Of a DNA stretch of 5,993 bases, positions 1 through 5,611 are shown piece by piece; position 1 is the stretch's first letter; every line of letters starts with the position of its first letter. Both the position numbers and the translations under genes were made by a program. The notes beneath the pieces are model-generated. The model was not told the DNA's origin. It saw only the letters and a list, made by a program, of their open reading frames with translations, and ran no database searches. Origin of the DNA: Planctomycetota bacterium. GTDB taxonomy: Bacteria; Planctomycetota; Phycisphaerae; Phycisphaerales; SM1A02. Location: contig JAPULD010000190.1 of NCBI GenBank assembly GCA_027295365.1, positions 1 to 5,993 of the forward strand, written 5' to 3'.

Positions 1-840
1 CACTGGATCTGCCTCTCCGACTTTGCCGTCGCCGATCAGGACGGCGTGGCGGTGCTGAACGTCAACGAAGGGGCCGATGTCGAGTCACTCGACTTGTACA
101 TCGGATCGGGCCTCAACGCCGACGGCACGATCGTGATCGCCGATGTGGCGACGGATTGGGACATGAGAGGCTCGTTGTACGTCGGCCAGAACGCCAACCT
201 CGCCGCCACGCTGACGATCCGGGACGGCGCCTCGATGACGCTCGATTCGGCCTTCATCGCGGATGGCGACAATACCACCGGCGTCGTCGAACTGGTCGGT
301 CCGGGCTGCTCGTTTCAGACGGATGGCTCATTCTCACTCGGGGTTGGCACCGGTCTCGGCGCGTTCAGTTGCTCCGACGACGACACCGTCGTGATCGGCG
401 GCGACTATTTCCAGAACGATGCCAGCTCGTTGACCGTGTCAATCAGTTCACTCGTTGATGCACCGATCATCGTCGGCGGAAACGCAATCCTCGGCGGCAC
501 CTTGAACCTGGTCCTTGAACCGGGCTTTGAGACTCCACTCGGAACCGAATACCAACTGATGACCGCGGCGTCCGTCTCCGATGCCTTCATCGTGGTCAAT
601 CAGGACGCCATGCCCAGCGGCAATTTCTTCATCGTGTCGTATGAACCAACCCGGGTGCGTCTGATCGTGGTCGATGAAATCATTCCGGGAGACGTCAACT
701 ACAACGGCACGGTCGATGTGACGGATCTGCTCAAATTGCTTGAGGCCTGGGGCTCCTGCCCGGGCTGCAACGAAGACGTCAACGGTGACGGAGTCGTGTC
801 GGTGCTCGACTTATTGACGCTCCTGGCCAGCTGGACCTGA
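1..840 (+). CDS. 3' part of an exported beta-strand repeat protein with a C-terminal dockerin-like domain
   Basis: The reading frame is open from the first base, so the start lies outside the window; the first GTG (46) is probably an internal valine. 279 residues are visible. Residues about 15-130 are Gly/Asp/Ala-rich strands with recurring elements such as LYIGSG, LYVGQNAN and TLTIRDGASMTL, resembling the short repeats of autotransporter/PEP-CTERM-associated surface proteins. Residues about 160-225 (GGTLNLVLEPGF, then VSYEPTRVRLIVV) look like the closing module of such proteins. Residues 230-279 are a dockerin type I-like pair of EF-hand loops (DVNYNGTVDVTDLL and DVNGDGVVSVLDLL) separated by a CPGC spacer. 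By family knowledge this suggests a secreted or surface-attached, calcium-binding protein; the partner is unknown and no cohesin is visible. No PEP-CTERM-type sorting helix follows. The dockerin call is strong; the repeat-family name is tentative. Confidence 0.85.
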   Translation, partial: HWICLSDFAVADQDGVAVLNVNEGADVESLDLYIGSGLNADGTIVIADVATDWDMRGSLYVGQNANLAATLTIRDGASMTLDSAFIADGDNTTGVVELVGPGCSFQTDGSFSLGVGTGLGAFSCSDDDTVVIGGDYFQNDASSLTVSISSLVDAPIIVGGNAILGGTLNLVLEPGFETPLGTEYQLMTAASVSDAFIVVNQDAMPSGNFFIVSYEPTRVRLIVVDEIIPGDVNYNGTVDVTDLLKLLEAWGSCPGCNEDVNGDGVVSVLDLLTLLASWT

Positions 841-1230
841 AAATACACCCGATGAGGCTTGGGGGGACAATAGGTTCAGACATCTCCTATGAAGCAGGGT
901 GAGATAGATGCCCAGGAAGGGCTGTTTCGCTTGCGTGGAAACGAATGTCGAGCCTAATTCCTCTATTTCCGGGCTTTGCAAATCAGTGCCCATCATGTGG
1001 TCAACTCAACCAGAAGTGTAATCCCGACTACCTATCCAACGTGTCGTAAATATCCTTAGGTCCGGATAACGTCGCCCTTGTGGCCCTCGATCGCTCGGAA
1101 TCTGCCTGTTTTCTCCCTTCCGTGCTTCAAGCAATCCGGCAGGATGCCGATTCGATGGAGATAACGTACTCTTTGACTCGATGAAACCGAATCGCCTCAT
1201 GCGACGGACTCTCCCCAGCCGCACCCTTTC
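841..1230. other. Non-coding interval with no clear feature
   Basis: This 390-bp stretch separates two plus-strand genes. I found no tRNA-like or rRNA sequence and no convincing rho-independent terminator. It must carry the end of the upstream transcript and probably the promoter of the gene at 1231, but no good -35/-10 pair stands out. The octamer GATAACGT occurs twice (1065-1072 and 1160-1167), with no evident function. Short ORFs here (for example 908-1018 plus, and 811-996 minus) lack good ribosome binding sites or recognisable protein character. Confidence 0.55.
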
Positions 1231-2229
1231 ATGAACCAGCTTACCCGAGTCAAGATCAAGGCTTCCCCTCCGATGCGTATGCCGCCTCGGACCAAGGTGC
1301 TGTTGGTGCGCCAGCCTTCGGCCCGGCCCGCCCGGCCCATCGAGCACAAGGATAAGACCACCACCCACCTGGCGATCGGCGTCATCGTCGCGCTGGGCGT
1401 CATTGGCATCATCTGGCTGATGGGGTTCCTGGGCTATAGGCTGGGATTCGCCCCTATCGTGAGGGTGCGGGACCTGCTGGCCGAACCATCGGGAGGGCTC
1501 GCCACCGGGATCATCATGCTCATCTCCATGCCCAAGGTGATCCTGCAGGCGGGCATCCACCAGACGCCCGGCTTCATGCTGGCATTCCTGCTCATCGCGA
1601 TTCCCGGGGCGAGCTTGGCCGCGGTCAAGAGTTATCCCGGAGGGGGCCCCAGGATCCCGACGGTTGTCTTCGTCTTCGCAGTGGCGGGTGCCGTGGCCTC
1701 GGCCCTCAACGGGATCTTCCTGATCTGGTGGACCGTTTCGGGGTATCGCCACGGGATGCTCAACGAACTGCCCTTCCTGGCCATGGATGGGGGGCAATGG
1801 CTCAAGGACCTGGAGACGGTCAGTGGTCTGGACGCACTGGCGGTCGTCGCCGCGGCGTGCTGGGTGGTGCTGGTCATGCGACTGCCCATCCCGATGTGGA
1901 TGAGGGCCCTGAGTGCGAGCTTCTCGTTCTTCGCCCTGCTCGTGGTGAGCGTGGCCATGTCCATGAGCAACGCGACGGTTGCGCAGATCACCACCGCTCG
2001 ATCGGTCTACCTGCCAGAGGATGGTTCGCTGGAGGCGAGGCTCGTCATCGGTTCCACCCGCACGCACTTCGTGATCATGCGGCTGGAGGACAGCGTGATG
2101 TACCTGGACGACGACGCGGCCCGGTATGGGGACAAGGCGATCGTGGTGGAGATGATCGACCGGCCAAACTCGCTGCGGGTGATCGGGTCGCAGTCGATCG
2201 TGGAGTATCTCGAAGGCGAGACGCCCTGA
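1231..2229 (+). CDS. Multi-pass membrane protein of unknown function
   Basis: 332 residues, not recognised as a known family. The ATG at 1231 is the first possible start after an in-frame stop at 1174; there is no Shine-Dalgarno sequence upstream, which is not unusual in planctomycetes. Residues 1-45 form a basic, Pro/Arg-rich, presumably cytoplasmic tail. Likely membrane segments are at about 46-69, 88-105 (weaker), 113-133, 142-168, 201-217 and 224-246. Residues 247-332 form a charged soluble C-terminal domain (MRLEDSVMYLDDDAARYG and onward). The coding sequence is GC-rich (37 of 60 bases at 1501-1560), as is the PH-domain gene at the right edge, and unlike the genes at 2432-5317. It converges on the broken PH-domain tail just downstream and may once have been the convergent neighbour of the intact PH gene. 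A real gene by length, composition and membrane pattern; no function assigned. Confidence 0.8.
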   Translation: MNQLTRVKIKASPPMRMPPRTKVLLVRQPSARPARPIEHKDKTTTHLAIGVIVALGVIGIIWLMGFLGYRLGFAPIVRVRDLLAEPSGGLATGIIMLISMPKVILQAGIHQTPGFMLAFLLIAIPGASLAAVKSYPGGGPRIPTVVFVFAVAGAVASALNGIFLIWWTVSGYRHGMLNELPFLAMDGGQWLKDLETVSGLDALAVVAAACWVVLVMRLPIPMWMRALSASFSFFALLVVSVAMSMSNATVAQITTARSVYLPEDGSLEARLVIGSTRTHFVIMRLEDSVMYLDDDAARYGDKAIVVEMIDRPNSLRVIGSQSIVEYLEGETP

Positions 2230-2266
2230 GTCGTCGGGCATCCTTCCATTCGCCTTCAAGCCACCA

Positions 2267-2279
2267 AGTCTTAAGGACT
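2267..2279 (+). terminator. Weak hairpin downstream of the membrane protein gene
   Basis: AGTC and GACT arms enclose TTAAG (possible extra T-G pair), followed by CTTTCCC, 37 bases after the stop codon at 2229. The stem is only 4-5 bp and the following pyrimidine run is not a true T-tract, so this is at best a poor terminator. Confidence 0.2.
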
Positions 2280-2282
2280 CTT

Positions 2283-2404
2283 TCCCTACCCCCGTACTTC
2301 TCGATCGCTCTCACCACCACGCGATGGATCGTGAAGGGGCGGTCGATCATCATCCAGTACGCCTCGAAGACGTCGCTGTCGGCGGTGGCGAAGCCGATGG
2401 TGCC
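2283..2404 (-). pseudogene. Broken 3' fragment of a PH-domain (bPH2-like) membrane protein gene
   Basis: Read on the minus strand this encodes TIGFATADSDVFEAYWMMID and continues to AIEKYGG, matching the last ~38 residues of the PH-domain protein at the right edge, with S-to-T, G-to-D and A-to-T changes. Three other substitutions are silent. Everything upstream of this tail, including both membrane helices and most of the PH domain, is missing. A run of five C bases at 2289-2293 replaces six C bases at 5495-5500. The resulting frameshift removes the TAG stop, and the frame would run on to 2075, antisense to the membrane protein gene. There is no start context. It lies in the same frame as, and 28 bases beyond, the stop of the thioredoxin-like gene, which is probably coincidence. 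It is a gene remnant, not a functional gene. Confidence 0.87.
2283..2404 (-). repeat. Direct repeat, left copy (PH gene 3' end)
   Basis: Aligned by eye with 5489-5611. From 2294 to 2404 (against 5501-5611) there are six mismatches in 111 bases, at 2321, 2332, 2379, 2381, 2400 and 2402. The flanking TCCCTA also matches, with one missing C in the C-run. Similarity stops abruptly on both sides. Both copies have the same orientation. Confidence 0.92.
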
Positions 2405-2431
2405 GAAACAATATTGGTTCCTGTTAATTTT

Positions 2432-3766
2432 TTACTCGGGCGCCCGTAGATTCGCTTCTTCAAGCAAAGAATCAATCATTGCCCCAAGCTCTTCAAGTGA
2501 AGTTGTCACCGGGATGTTGTTGAACCGCACGCGCCCTTGCGTATCAAGTATCGCCATGTGAGGCAAACTGACCACGCCGTAATCATTGTTGAACAAGCTC
2601 TCGCGTGAATAGGCGACGGTCCAGGTCATGTCCATGTGTGACATGTACCCGCTCACGAGATTAAATTCCTTTTCGTGATCGTTGCTGCAATCGATTCGCC
2701 CCTTCTCCGGATCGAGGTGGTATCCCTGGGGGGAGGTCATCCCGATGATCTCGACGTCGAATCCTCCATATCGCGTTTGCAATTCCCGCATCTCCGGAAA
2801 CTTGGCGATGCAGGGGGCGCACCAGATCGCCCAATAATCCAGGACGATGACTTTCCCTCGCAGATTTTCTAGCGTCGGCACCAGCGCTGAATTCGATGAC
2901 CAGAGAATCTCCATTGGCGGAGCTTCCTGATTCATCAGCGCCCGGCGAGCAAAGGCACCATTGAGCATCGCGATTCGACTTTTGAGATACCAGGCGTCGG
3001 ATCGCTTGGCGTCTTCCGCGACTTTCGTCGCTTTGGTGAACAGCGTAACGAGATGCTGTCTGATCGGTTCACTCGCCGCCACTTCCACTTCGCCATCGGG
3101 GACTCTCAGCAAGGCGAGATAGTAATTCAGCGTGCTGGGTAGGATCGAACCCGGGATTTGATCCGGCAATGACTGACCAAACGCGATCAATACCTCACCC
3201 ATCCCGGTGAGTTGACGTGAATCGAGGGTGGAAAACGTATCAAGAAGACCCCCTGCAATCTCACTTCCCTCTTCAAGGGCGGTGGGCATGGCATCATGAG
3301 CCAATGCCTGCCGCAGTGCCAGATTCATTTCGACCGATTGTCCTTGAGCACTGGCGAGAAAGTAGTCCAGACTCGAGGCGACAAAGCCATCCGTTGAGAC
3401 ATTGGAGGCCAACTCTGTCAATCGTTCATGCAACGCCTCGTGTCGATCAGGGCATTTGAGCAAGACGGGAAAGAGCCCACGGAGATGAGAAACTGACAGT
3501 TCCGCAAGGTCATAACCTTCGATGAGCGATGCGCAATAAGCCGCTTCTCGTTGCTTGAAACCTTCGGATTGAGCGTTCGCCTTCGCAAAGGCCTTGTATT
3601 TACTGCTGATTTGCTTGATCTCGTCATCGTGAGGAGGCGACGATTTGCCAGACACCACGAAACTCATCACCACGATGCCGACAAGCGGCAACCCAGTGAT
3701 AAAAAGCCGGCGCACGAACTTGCGTGACCGCCCAACCACGACAGAACGCGACTTCATCCAACTCAT
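2432..3766 (-). CDS. Membrane-anchored TlpA/thioredoxin-like protein with a long N-terminal domain
   Basis: 444 residues from the ATG at 3766, chosen because an AGGAG site lies 6 bases upstream. An in-frame TTG at 3814 would overlap the likely promoter. Residues 1-20 are basic; residues about 21-38 form a hydrophobic signal or anchor helix, so the rest probably faces the periplasm. An RRLFI stretch before it only loosely resembles a twin-arginine signal. Residues about 45-285 are a mostly helical region I do not recognise. Residues about 290-440 are a thioredoxin fold: KVIVLDYWAIWCAPC with the redox pair at Cys316 and Cys319, and a cis-proline at Pro402 in SLPHMAILD. Between them is an insertion-like stretch with another cysteine (RIDCSNDHEKEF). 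By family knowledge it should reduce or exchange protein disulfides; the target is unknown. It is separated from the membrane gene upstream by 209 bp and seems to have its own promoter. Confidence 0.9.
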   Translation of the reverse strand: MSWMKSRSVVVGRSRKFVRRLFITGLPLVGIVVMSFVVSGKSSPPHDDEIKQISSKYKAFAKANAQSEGFKQREAAYCASLIEGYDLAELSVSHLRGLFPVLLKCPDRHEALHERLTELASNVSTDGFVASSLDYFLASAQGQSVEMNLALRQALAHDAMPTALEEGSEIAGGLLDTFSTLDSRQLTGMGEVLIAFGQSLPDQIPGSILPSTLNYYLALLRVPDGEVEVAASEPIRQHLVTLFTKATKVAEDAKRSDAWYLKSRIAMLNGAFARRALMNQEAPPMEILWSSNSALVPTLENLRGKVIVLDYWAIWCAPCIAKFPEMRELQTRYGGFDVEIIGMTSPQGYHLDPEKGRIDCSNDHEKEFNLVSGYMSHMDMTWTVAYSRESLFNNDYGVVSLPHMAILDTQGRVRFNNIPVTTSLEELGAMIDSLLEEANLRAPE

Positions 3767-3772
3767 TCCCAA

Positions 3773-3777
3773 CTCCT
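3773..3777 (-). promoter_or_regulatory. Shine-Dalgarno site fixing the start of the thioredoxin-like gene
   Basis: CTCCT on the plus strand reads AGGAG on the minus strand, 6 bases before the ATG at 3766. It favours this start over the TTG 16 codons upstream and the ATG three codons downstream. Confidence 0.75.
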
Positions 3778-3785
3778 GCCGATCG

Positions 3786-3814
3786 TATATAGAAAAACCA
3801 ACCACCAGACTCAA
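3786..3814 (-). promoter_or_regulatory. Candidate sigma-70-type promoter of the thioredoxin-like gene
   Basis: On the minus strand, TTGAGT (3809-3814) and TATATA (3786-3791) are separated by 17 bases, the preferred spacing; each hexamer matches the consensus at 4 of 6 positions. Transcription would begin near 3780, giving a very short leader that includes the AGGAG site. Prediction by eye only. Confidence 0.45.
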
Positions 3815-3887
3815 CGGCCCTTGCGTTCAGTCATGGCTTTGTCTTTGCGTATACAACCCGATCTCATCGGCGTTACAGGAGTTTGGG

Positions 3888-3974
3888 ATGGAGATGAACG
3901 ACAACCGGCACGTGAATAGAAACCCGTGTAATCAACTTTCCAGTGCATGCCAGATTAACAACACCGCGTTGTGA
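3888..3974 (+). CDS. Possible 28-residue small protein (weak)
   Basis: An ATG at 3888 is preceded at 6 bases by AGGAG (within TTACAGGAGTTTGGG) and opens a 28-codon frame (MEMNDNRHVNRNPCNQLSSA and onward) ending at TGA 3972-3974. It is polar, with two cysteines and no membrane helix. It would be transcribed divergently from the thioredoxin-like gene and converge on the membrane gene, with stops 2 bp apart. No good promoter was found: TATACA at 3850-3855 has no properly spaced -35. The ribosome site is the only positive evidence; chance is quite possible. Confidence 0.18.
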   Translation: MEMNDNRHVNRNPCNQLSSACQINNTAL

Positions 3975-3975
3975 A

Positions 3976-4626
3976 TCAACGAGAACCCTCCAACTTCCCG
4001 CGTGGCCTTATTGCATCTCCGAACAGCATCCACTGACCAATGGTGATAAAAACGCCGACGAGGTCCGAATTCCAGTTCATGTCATCGAACCGAAACAGCA
4101 TGAACTGGATCGGCAACAGCCCGATCAGGCAGGCGAGCCAGATCGTGTTCCAACGACTCCAAGGCGGACACTGGCGCTGATCCGGCTTGCGCAGATTGCG
4201 CACCACCCAGTAAATCGACGCCACCAGGAACCCGCCCGTGAACACGGGGCCGACCCAGGCCAGCGAGAAATCGACGCCCGCGGTGTCGCCGCGGAATCGA
4301 AACTCTTCTGGGCTCAACAATGAAATGGTTGTAAAGCTGGTAAAGATCGCCGTGTGCCACGCGATCAGCAACCAATGAAATGGCTTTCGTGCCCCGCGAT
4401 AGCCGAGCCAGATCAAAGCGACACCCAGGCCGACTTCAACGACCAGCAGCAAGAAATGTGCGCTGATTCCAGAGCCGCCAACGTCAATCCCCCACCAGCT
4501 GAAACCCCAGTTGTAGGTAGCGCCATCGAAGGTACAACGCACGAAGGGCAGCCAGGCCAGGATGAAAGTCAGTGACGTCCAGGTCAACAGAATGCGTAGA
4601 AGCCAGTCAGGTCGCCAGGTGTTCAT
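3976..4626 (-). CDS. Six-helix integral membrane protein, probable PadR-controlled partner
   Basis: 216 residues; family not recognised. The ATG at 4626 has an ideal AAGGAGG site 7 bases upstream. Predicted membrane helices lie at about 10-29, 55-75, 83-104, 122-142, 158-178 and 187-204, leaving only short loops and a basic C-terminus (IRPRGKLEGSR). The first periplasmic loop is Trp/Gly-rich (TYNWGFSWWGIDVGGSG), with a cysteine at residue 31. There are no ATP-binding, transporter-signature or catalytic motifs. It starts 91 bp after the PadR stop on the same strand with no obvious promoter or terminator between, so co-transcription with padR is likely. PadR regulators often control adjacent membrane proteins or transporters, so this is its most likely target. 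Alternatives such as a small-molecule exporter or a DoxX-like redox membrane protein cannot be distinguished. Confidence 0.86.
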   Translation of the reverse strand: MNTWRPDWLLRILLTWTSLTFILAWLPFVRCTFDGATYNWGFSWWGIDVGGSGISAHFLLLVVEVGLGVALIWLGYRGARKPFHWLLIAWHTAIFTSFTTISLLSPEEFRFRGDTAGVDFSLAWVGPVFTGGFLVASIYWVVRNLRKPDQRQCPPWSRWNTIWLACLIGLLPIQFMLFRFDDMNWNSDLVGVFITIGQWMLFGDAIRPRGKLEGSR

Positions 4627-4633
4627 TGGTCTT

Positions 4634-4640
4634 CCTCCTT
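4634..4640 (-). promoter_or_regulatory. Strong Shine-Dalgarno site of the six-helix membrane protein gene
   Basis: CCTCCTT on the plus strand reads AAGGAGG on the minus strand, 7 bases before the ATG at 4626. This is a full match to the anti-Shine-Dalgarno core and fixes the start. Confidence 0.8.
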
Positions 4641-4717
4641 GTGATGATGGCCCGAAAAAACGATGAGCTCACTCAGTAGCGGTTTTGGGAAATGATGAGT
4701 ATTCAAGAGCCGAGGCT

Positions 4718-5317
4718 TCATTTCGAACTCCTTTTCTTCGCCCCAGCCTTGCGTTTGCCTTTGGTGAGACGCCGATCGATCTGTTCGATTGTTTCATCGC
4801 ACCACTTCAAGCGGGCCTTCGAGGTTCGAATGCCCACATCAAGGGTCAGAAATTTATGAAACGCCTCATCGGTGGCATCGTCGAGCGAACCGCCGTATTC
4901 AGCCTTTGCCTGTTGTGTGATTTTTTTGTAGGTGGCCAATTGGGTGATGCATTGTTCCCGAATGCATTGAATGAATTCTCTCGTGGCCTGAAGGTCATCG
5001 AGCTCATGCAGAAAAAAGAGCTGCGCAATGTACGGCAATCGTTGACGCGAAATCACGACCGGCTCTTTCGCCAACTCCTCATGAAGATGCTTGCGACCGG
5101 TAGCGGTGAGGCGATAGACCCGCCTTTGAGGCCCACGGTCCGACGACTCGGTGCTGACCTTCAAGAATCCCGATTCCTCGAGCCTTTTGAGGGTGCGATA
5201 GATCTGGCTCAATTCAGCCGGCCAGAAATGACTGGGATTCTGATCGAAGGCGGACTTGAGCTGATATCCGGTGGTCGGTTCCTTCAACATCGCCAGGAGG
5301 ATGCTGTCGAGATTCAT
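4718..5317 (-). CDS. PadR-family transcriptional repressor
   Basis: 199 residues from the ATG at 5317, chosen because a GGGAG site lies 7 bases upstream and PadR proteins typically begin at this point (MNLDSILLAMLKEPTTGYQL). A longer frame reaches TTG 5362 but would run through the operator. Residues 1-75 are the winged helix: GYQL, the recognition region ELSQIYRTLKRLEESGFL, and the wing GPQRRVYRLTATG. Residues about 80-180 form the helical C-terminal dimerisation domain typical of the longer PadR subfamily (Vir_act_alpha_C type), with a conserved-looking KARLKWCDETIEQID segment. A lysine/arginine-rich tail (KGKRKAGAKKRSSK) closes the protein. It should bind as a dimer to the palindrome just upstream, repressing itself and probably the membrane gene that follows. 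PadR proteins are usually released from DNA by phenolics, drugs or other small ligands; the ligand here is unknown. Confidence 0.93.
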   Translation of the reverse strand: MNLDSILLAMLKEPTTGYQLKSAFDQNPSHFWPAELSQIYRTLKRLEESGFLKVSTESSDRGPQRRVYRLTATGRKHLHEELAKEPVVISRQRLPYIAQLFFLHELDDLQATREFIQCIREQCITQLATYKKITQQAKAEYGGSLDDATDEAFHKFLTLDVGIRTSKARLKWCDETIEQIDRRLTKGKRKAGAKKRSSK

Positions 5318-5324
5318 GGCTTGT

Positions 5325-5329
5325 CTCCC
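5325..5329 (-). promoter_or_regulatory. Shine-Dalgarno site fixing the PadR start
   Basis: CTCCC on the plus strand reads GGGAG on the minus strand, 7 bases before the ATG at 5317. It supports this start over the TTG at 5362. Confidence 0.65.
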
Positions 5330-5336
5330 GATGGAT

Positions 5337-5372
5337 ACTATAGGACTTGTACTATAGTACAATTCCTATAGT
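5337..5372 (-). promoter_or_regulatory. Palindromic PadR operator overlapping the padR promoter
   Basis: A 36-bp inverted repeat centred between 5354 and 5355 has only one mismatched pair (5346/5363). Its core TTGTACTATAGTACAA (5347-5362) is a perfect 16-bp palindrome. Three CTATAG hexamers lie at 5338-5343, 5352-5357 and 5366-5371, exactly 14 bp apart. On the minus strand, TATAGT (a 5/6 match to a -10 box) occurs in two of these units, and a TTGCAC upstream lies 17 bp from TACTAT, so binding here would block RNA polymerase. It lies 20 bp upstream of the PadR ATG. That the site binds PadR is inferred from position and symmetry. Confidence 0.75.
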
Positions 5373-5461
5373 GTAGGTGCAAGACACAAGATCCCTTTTC
5401 TGTGCAAATTCTCAAGACCCCGGAGGAAGAACGTGGTCGAGGAAGAAATGTGCCGGGAGTC

Positions 5462-5480
5462 ATTGGTTTCGGAAGCCAAT
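5462..5480 (-). terminator. Inverted repeat just past the PH-domain gene stop
   Basis: ATTGGTTTCGGAAGCCAAT folds into a 7-8 bp stem (one G-T pair on the plus strand, an A-C mismatch on the minus strand) with a tiny loop, 12 bases beyond the PH gene stop. No T-run follows on the minus strand, so an intrinsic terminator is doubtful. It may instead mark the right boundary of the bracketed segment. Confidence 0.22.
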
Positions 5481-5488
5481 TGTCTCAC

Positions 5489-5611
5489 TCCCTACCCCCC
5501 GTACTTCTCGATCGCTCTCACCACCACCCGATGGATCGCGAAGGGGCGGTCGATCATCATCCAGTACGCCTCGAAGACGTCGCTGCCCGCGGTGGCGAAG
5601 CCGATGCTCCC
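5489..5611 (-). repeat. Direct repeat, right copy (inside the PH-domain gene 3' end)
   Basis: Partner of 2283-2404, about 94% identical, with one extra C in the C-run at 5495-5500. This copy retains the TAG stop (5492-5494) and is continuous with the rest of the PH-domain gene, so it is the intact version. Confidence 0.92.

Larger units (their letters stand above)
2405..5488. other. Candidate acquired segment bracketed by direct repeats
   Basis: This ~3.1 kb block holds the thioredoxin-like, membrane and PadR genes, all on the minus strand, between two direct copies of the PH gene 3' end. Hand counts of G+C per 60 bases inside it are 27 (2461-2520), 29 (3481-3540) and 24 (4921-4980). Outside, they are 37 (1501-1560) and 39 (5821-5880). 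All three genes have clear Shine-Dalgarno sites. No integrase, transposase or terminal inverted repeat is visible. That it was inserted is my inference; a local duplication with later rearrangement is the main alternative. Confidence 0.45.

Noticed and set aside
811..996. 61-codon minus-strand ORF across the end of the dockerin gene
   Set aside because: No ribosome site and no recognisable features; it partly overlaps a well-supported gene.
1181..1234. 17-codon ORF whose TGA overlaps the ATG of the membrane protein gene
   Set aside because: The ATGA overlap would suit translational coupling, but the nearest GGAG is about 20 bases from its start and the peptide is only a basic string, so nothing supports translation.
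1006..2259. 417-codon minus-strand ORF opposite the membrane protein gene
   Set aside because: Its translation is rich in Arg, His, Pro, Gln and Asp with no membrane or domain pattern, as expected for the antisense of a GC-rich gene. The plus-strand product has coherent hydrophobic helices.
2437..2446. Perfect 10-bp palindrome CGGGCGCCCG at the end of the thioredoxin-like gene
   Set aside because: It lies within the last codons, has no room for a loop and is followed on the minus strand by an A-run rather than a T-run, so it is not a terminator.
3959..3973. Short inverted repeat ACAAC/GTTGT just after the six-helix gene stop
   Set aside because: Only a 5-bp stem with no T-tract on the minus strand; too weak to call a terminator.
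4685..5371. 228-codon plus-strand ORF opposite padR
   Set aside because: It is the antisense of a clear PadR protein, lacks a ribosome site at its start and shows no domain.
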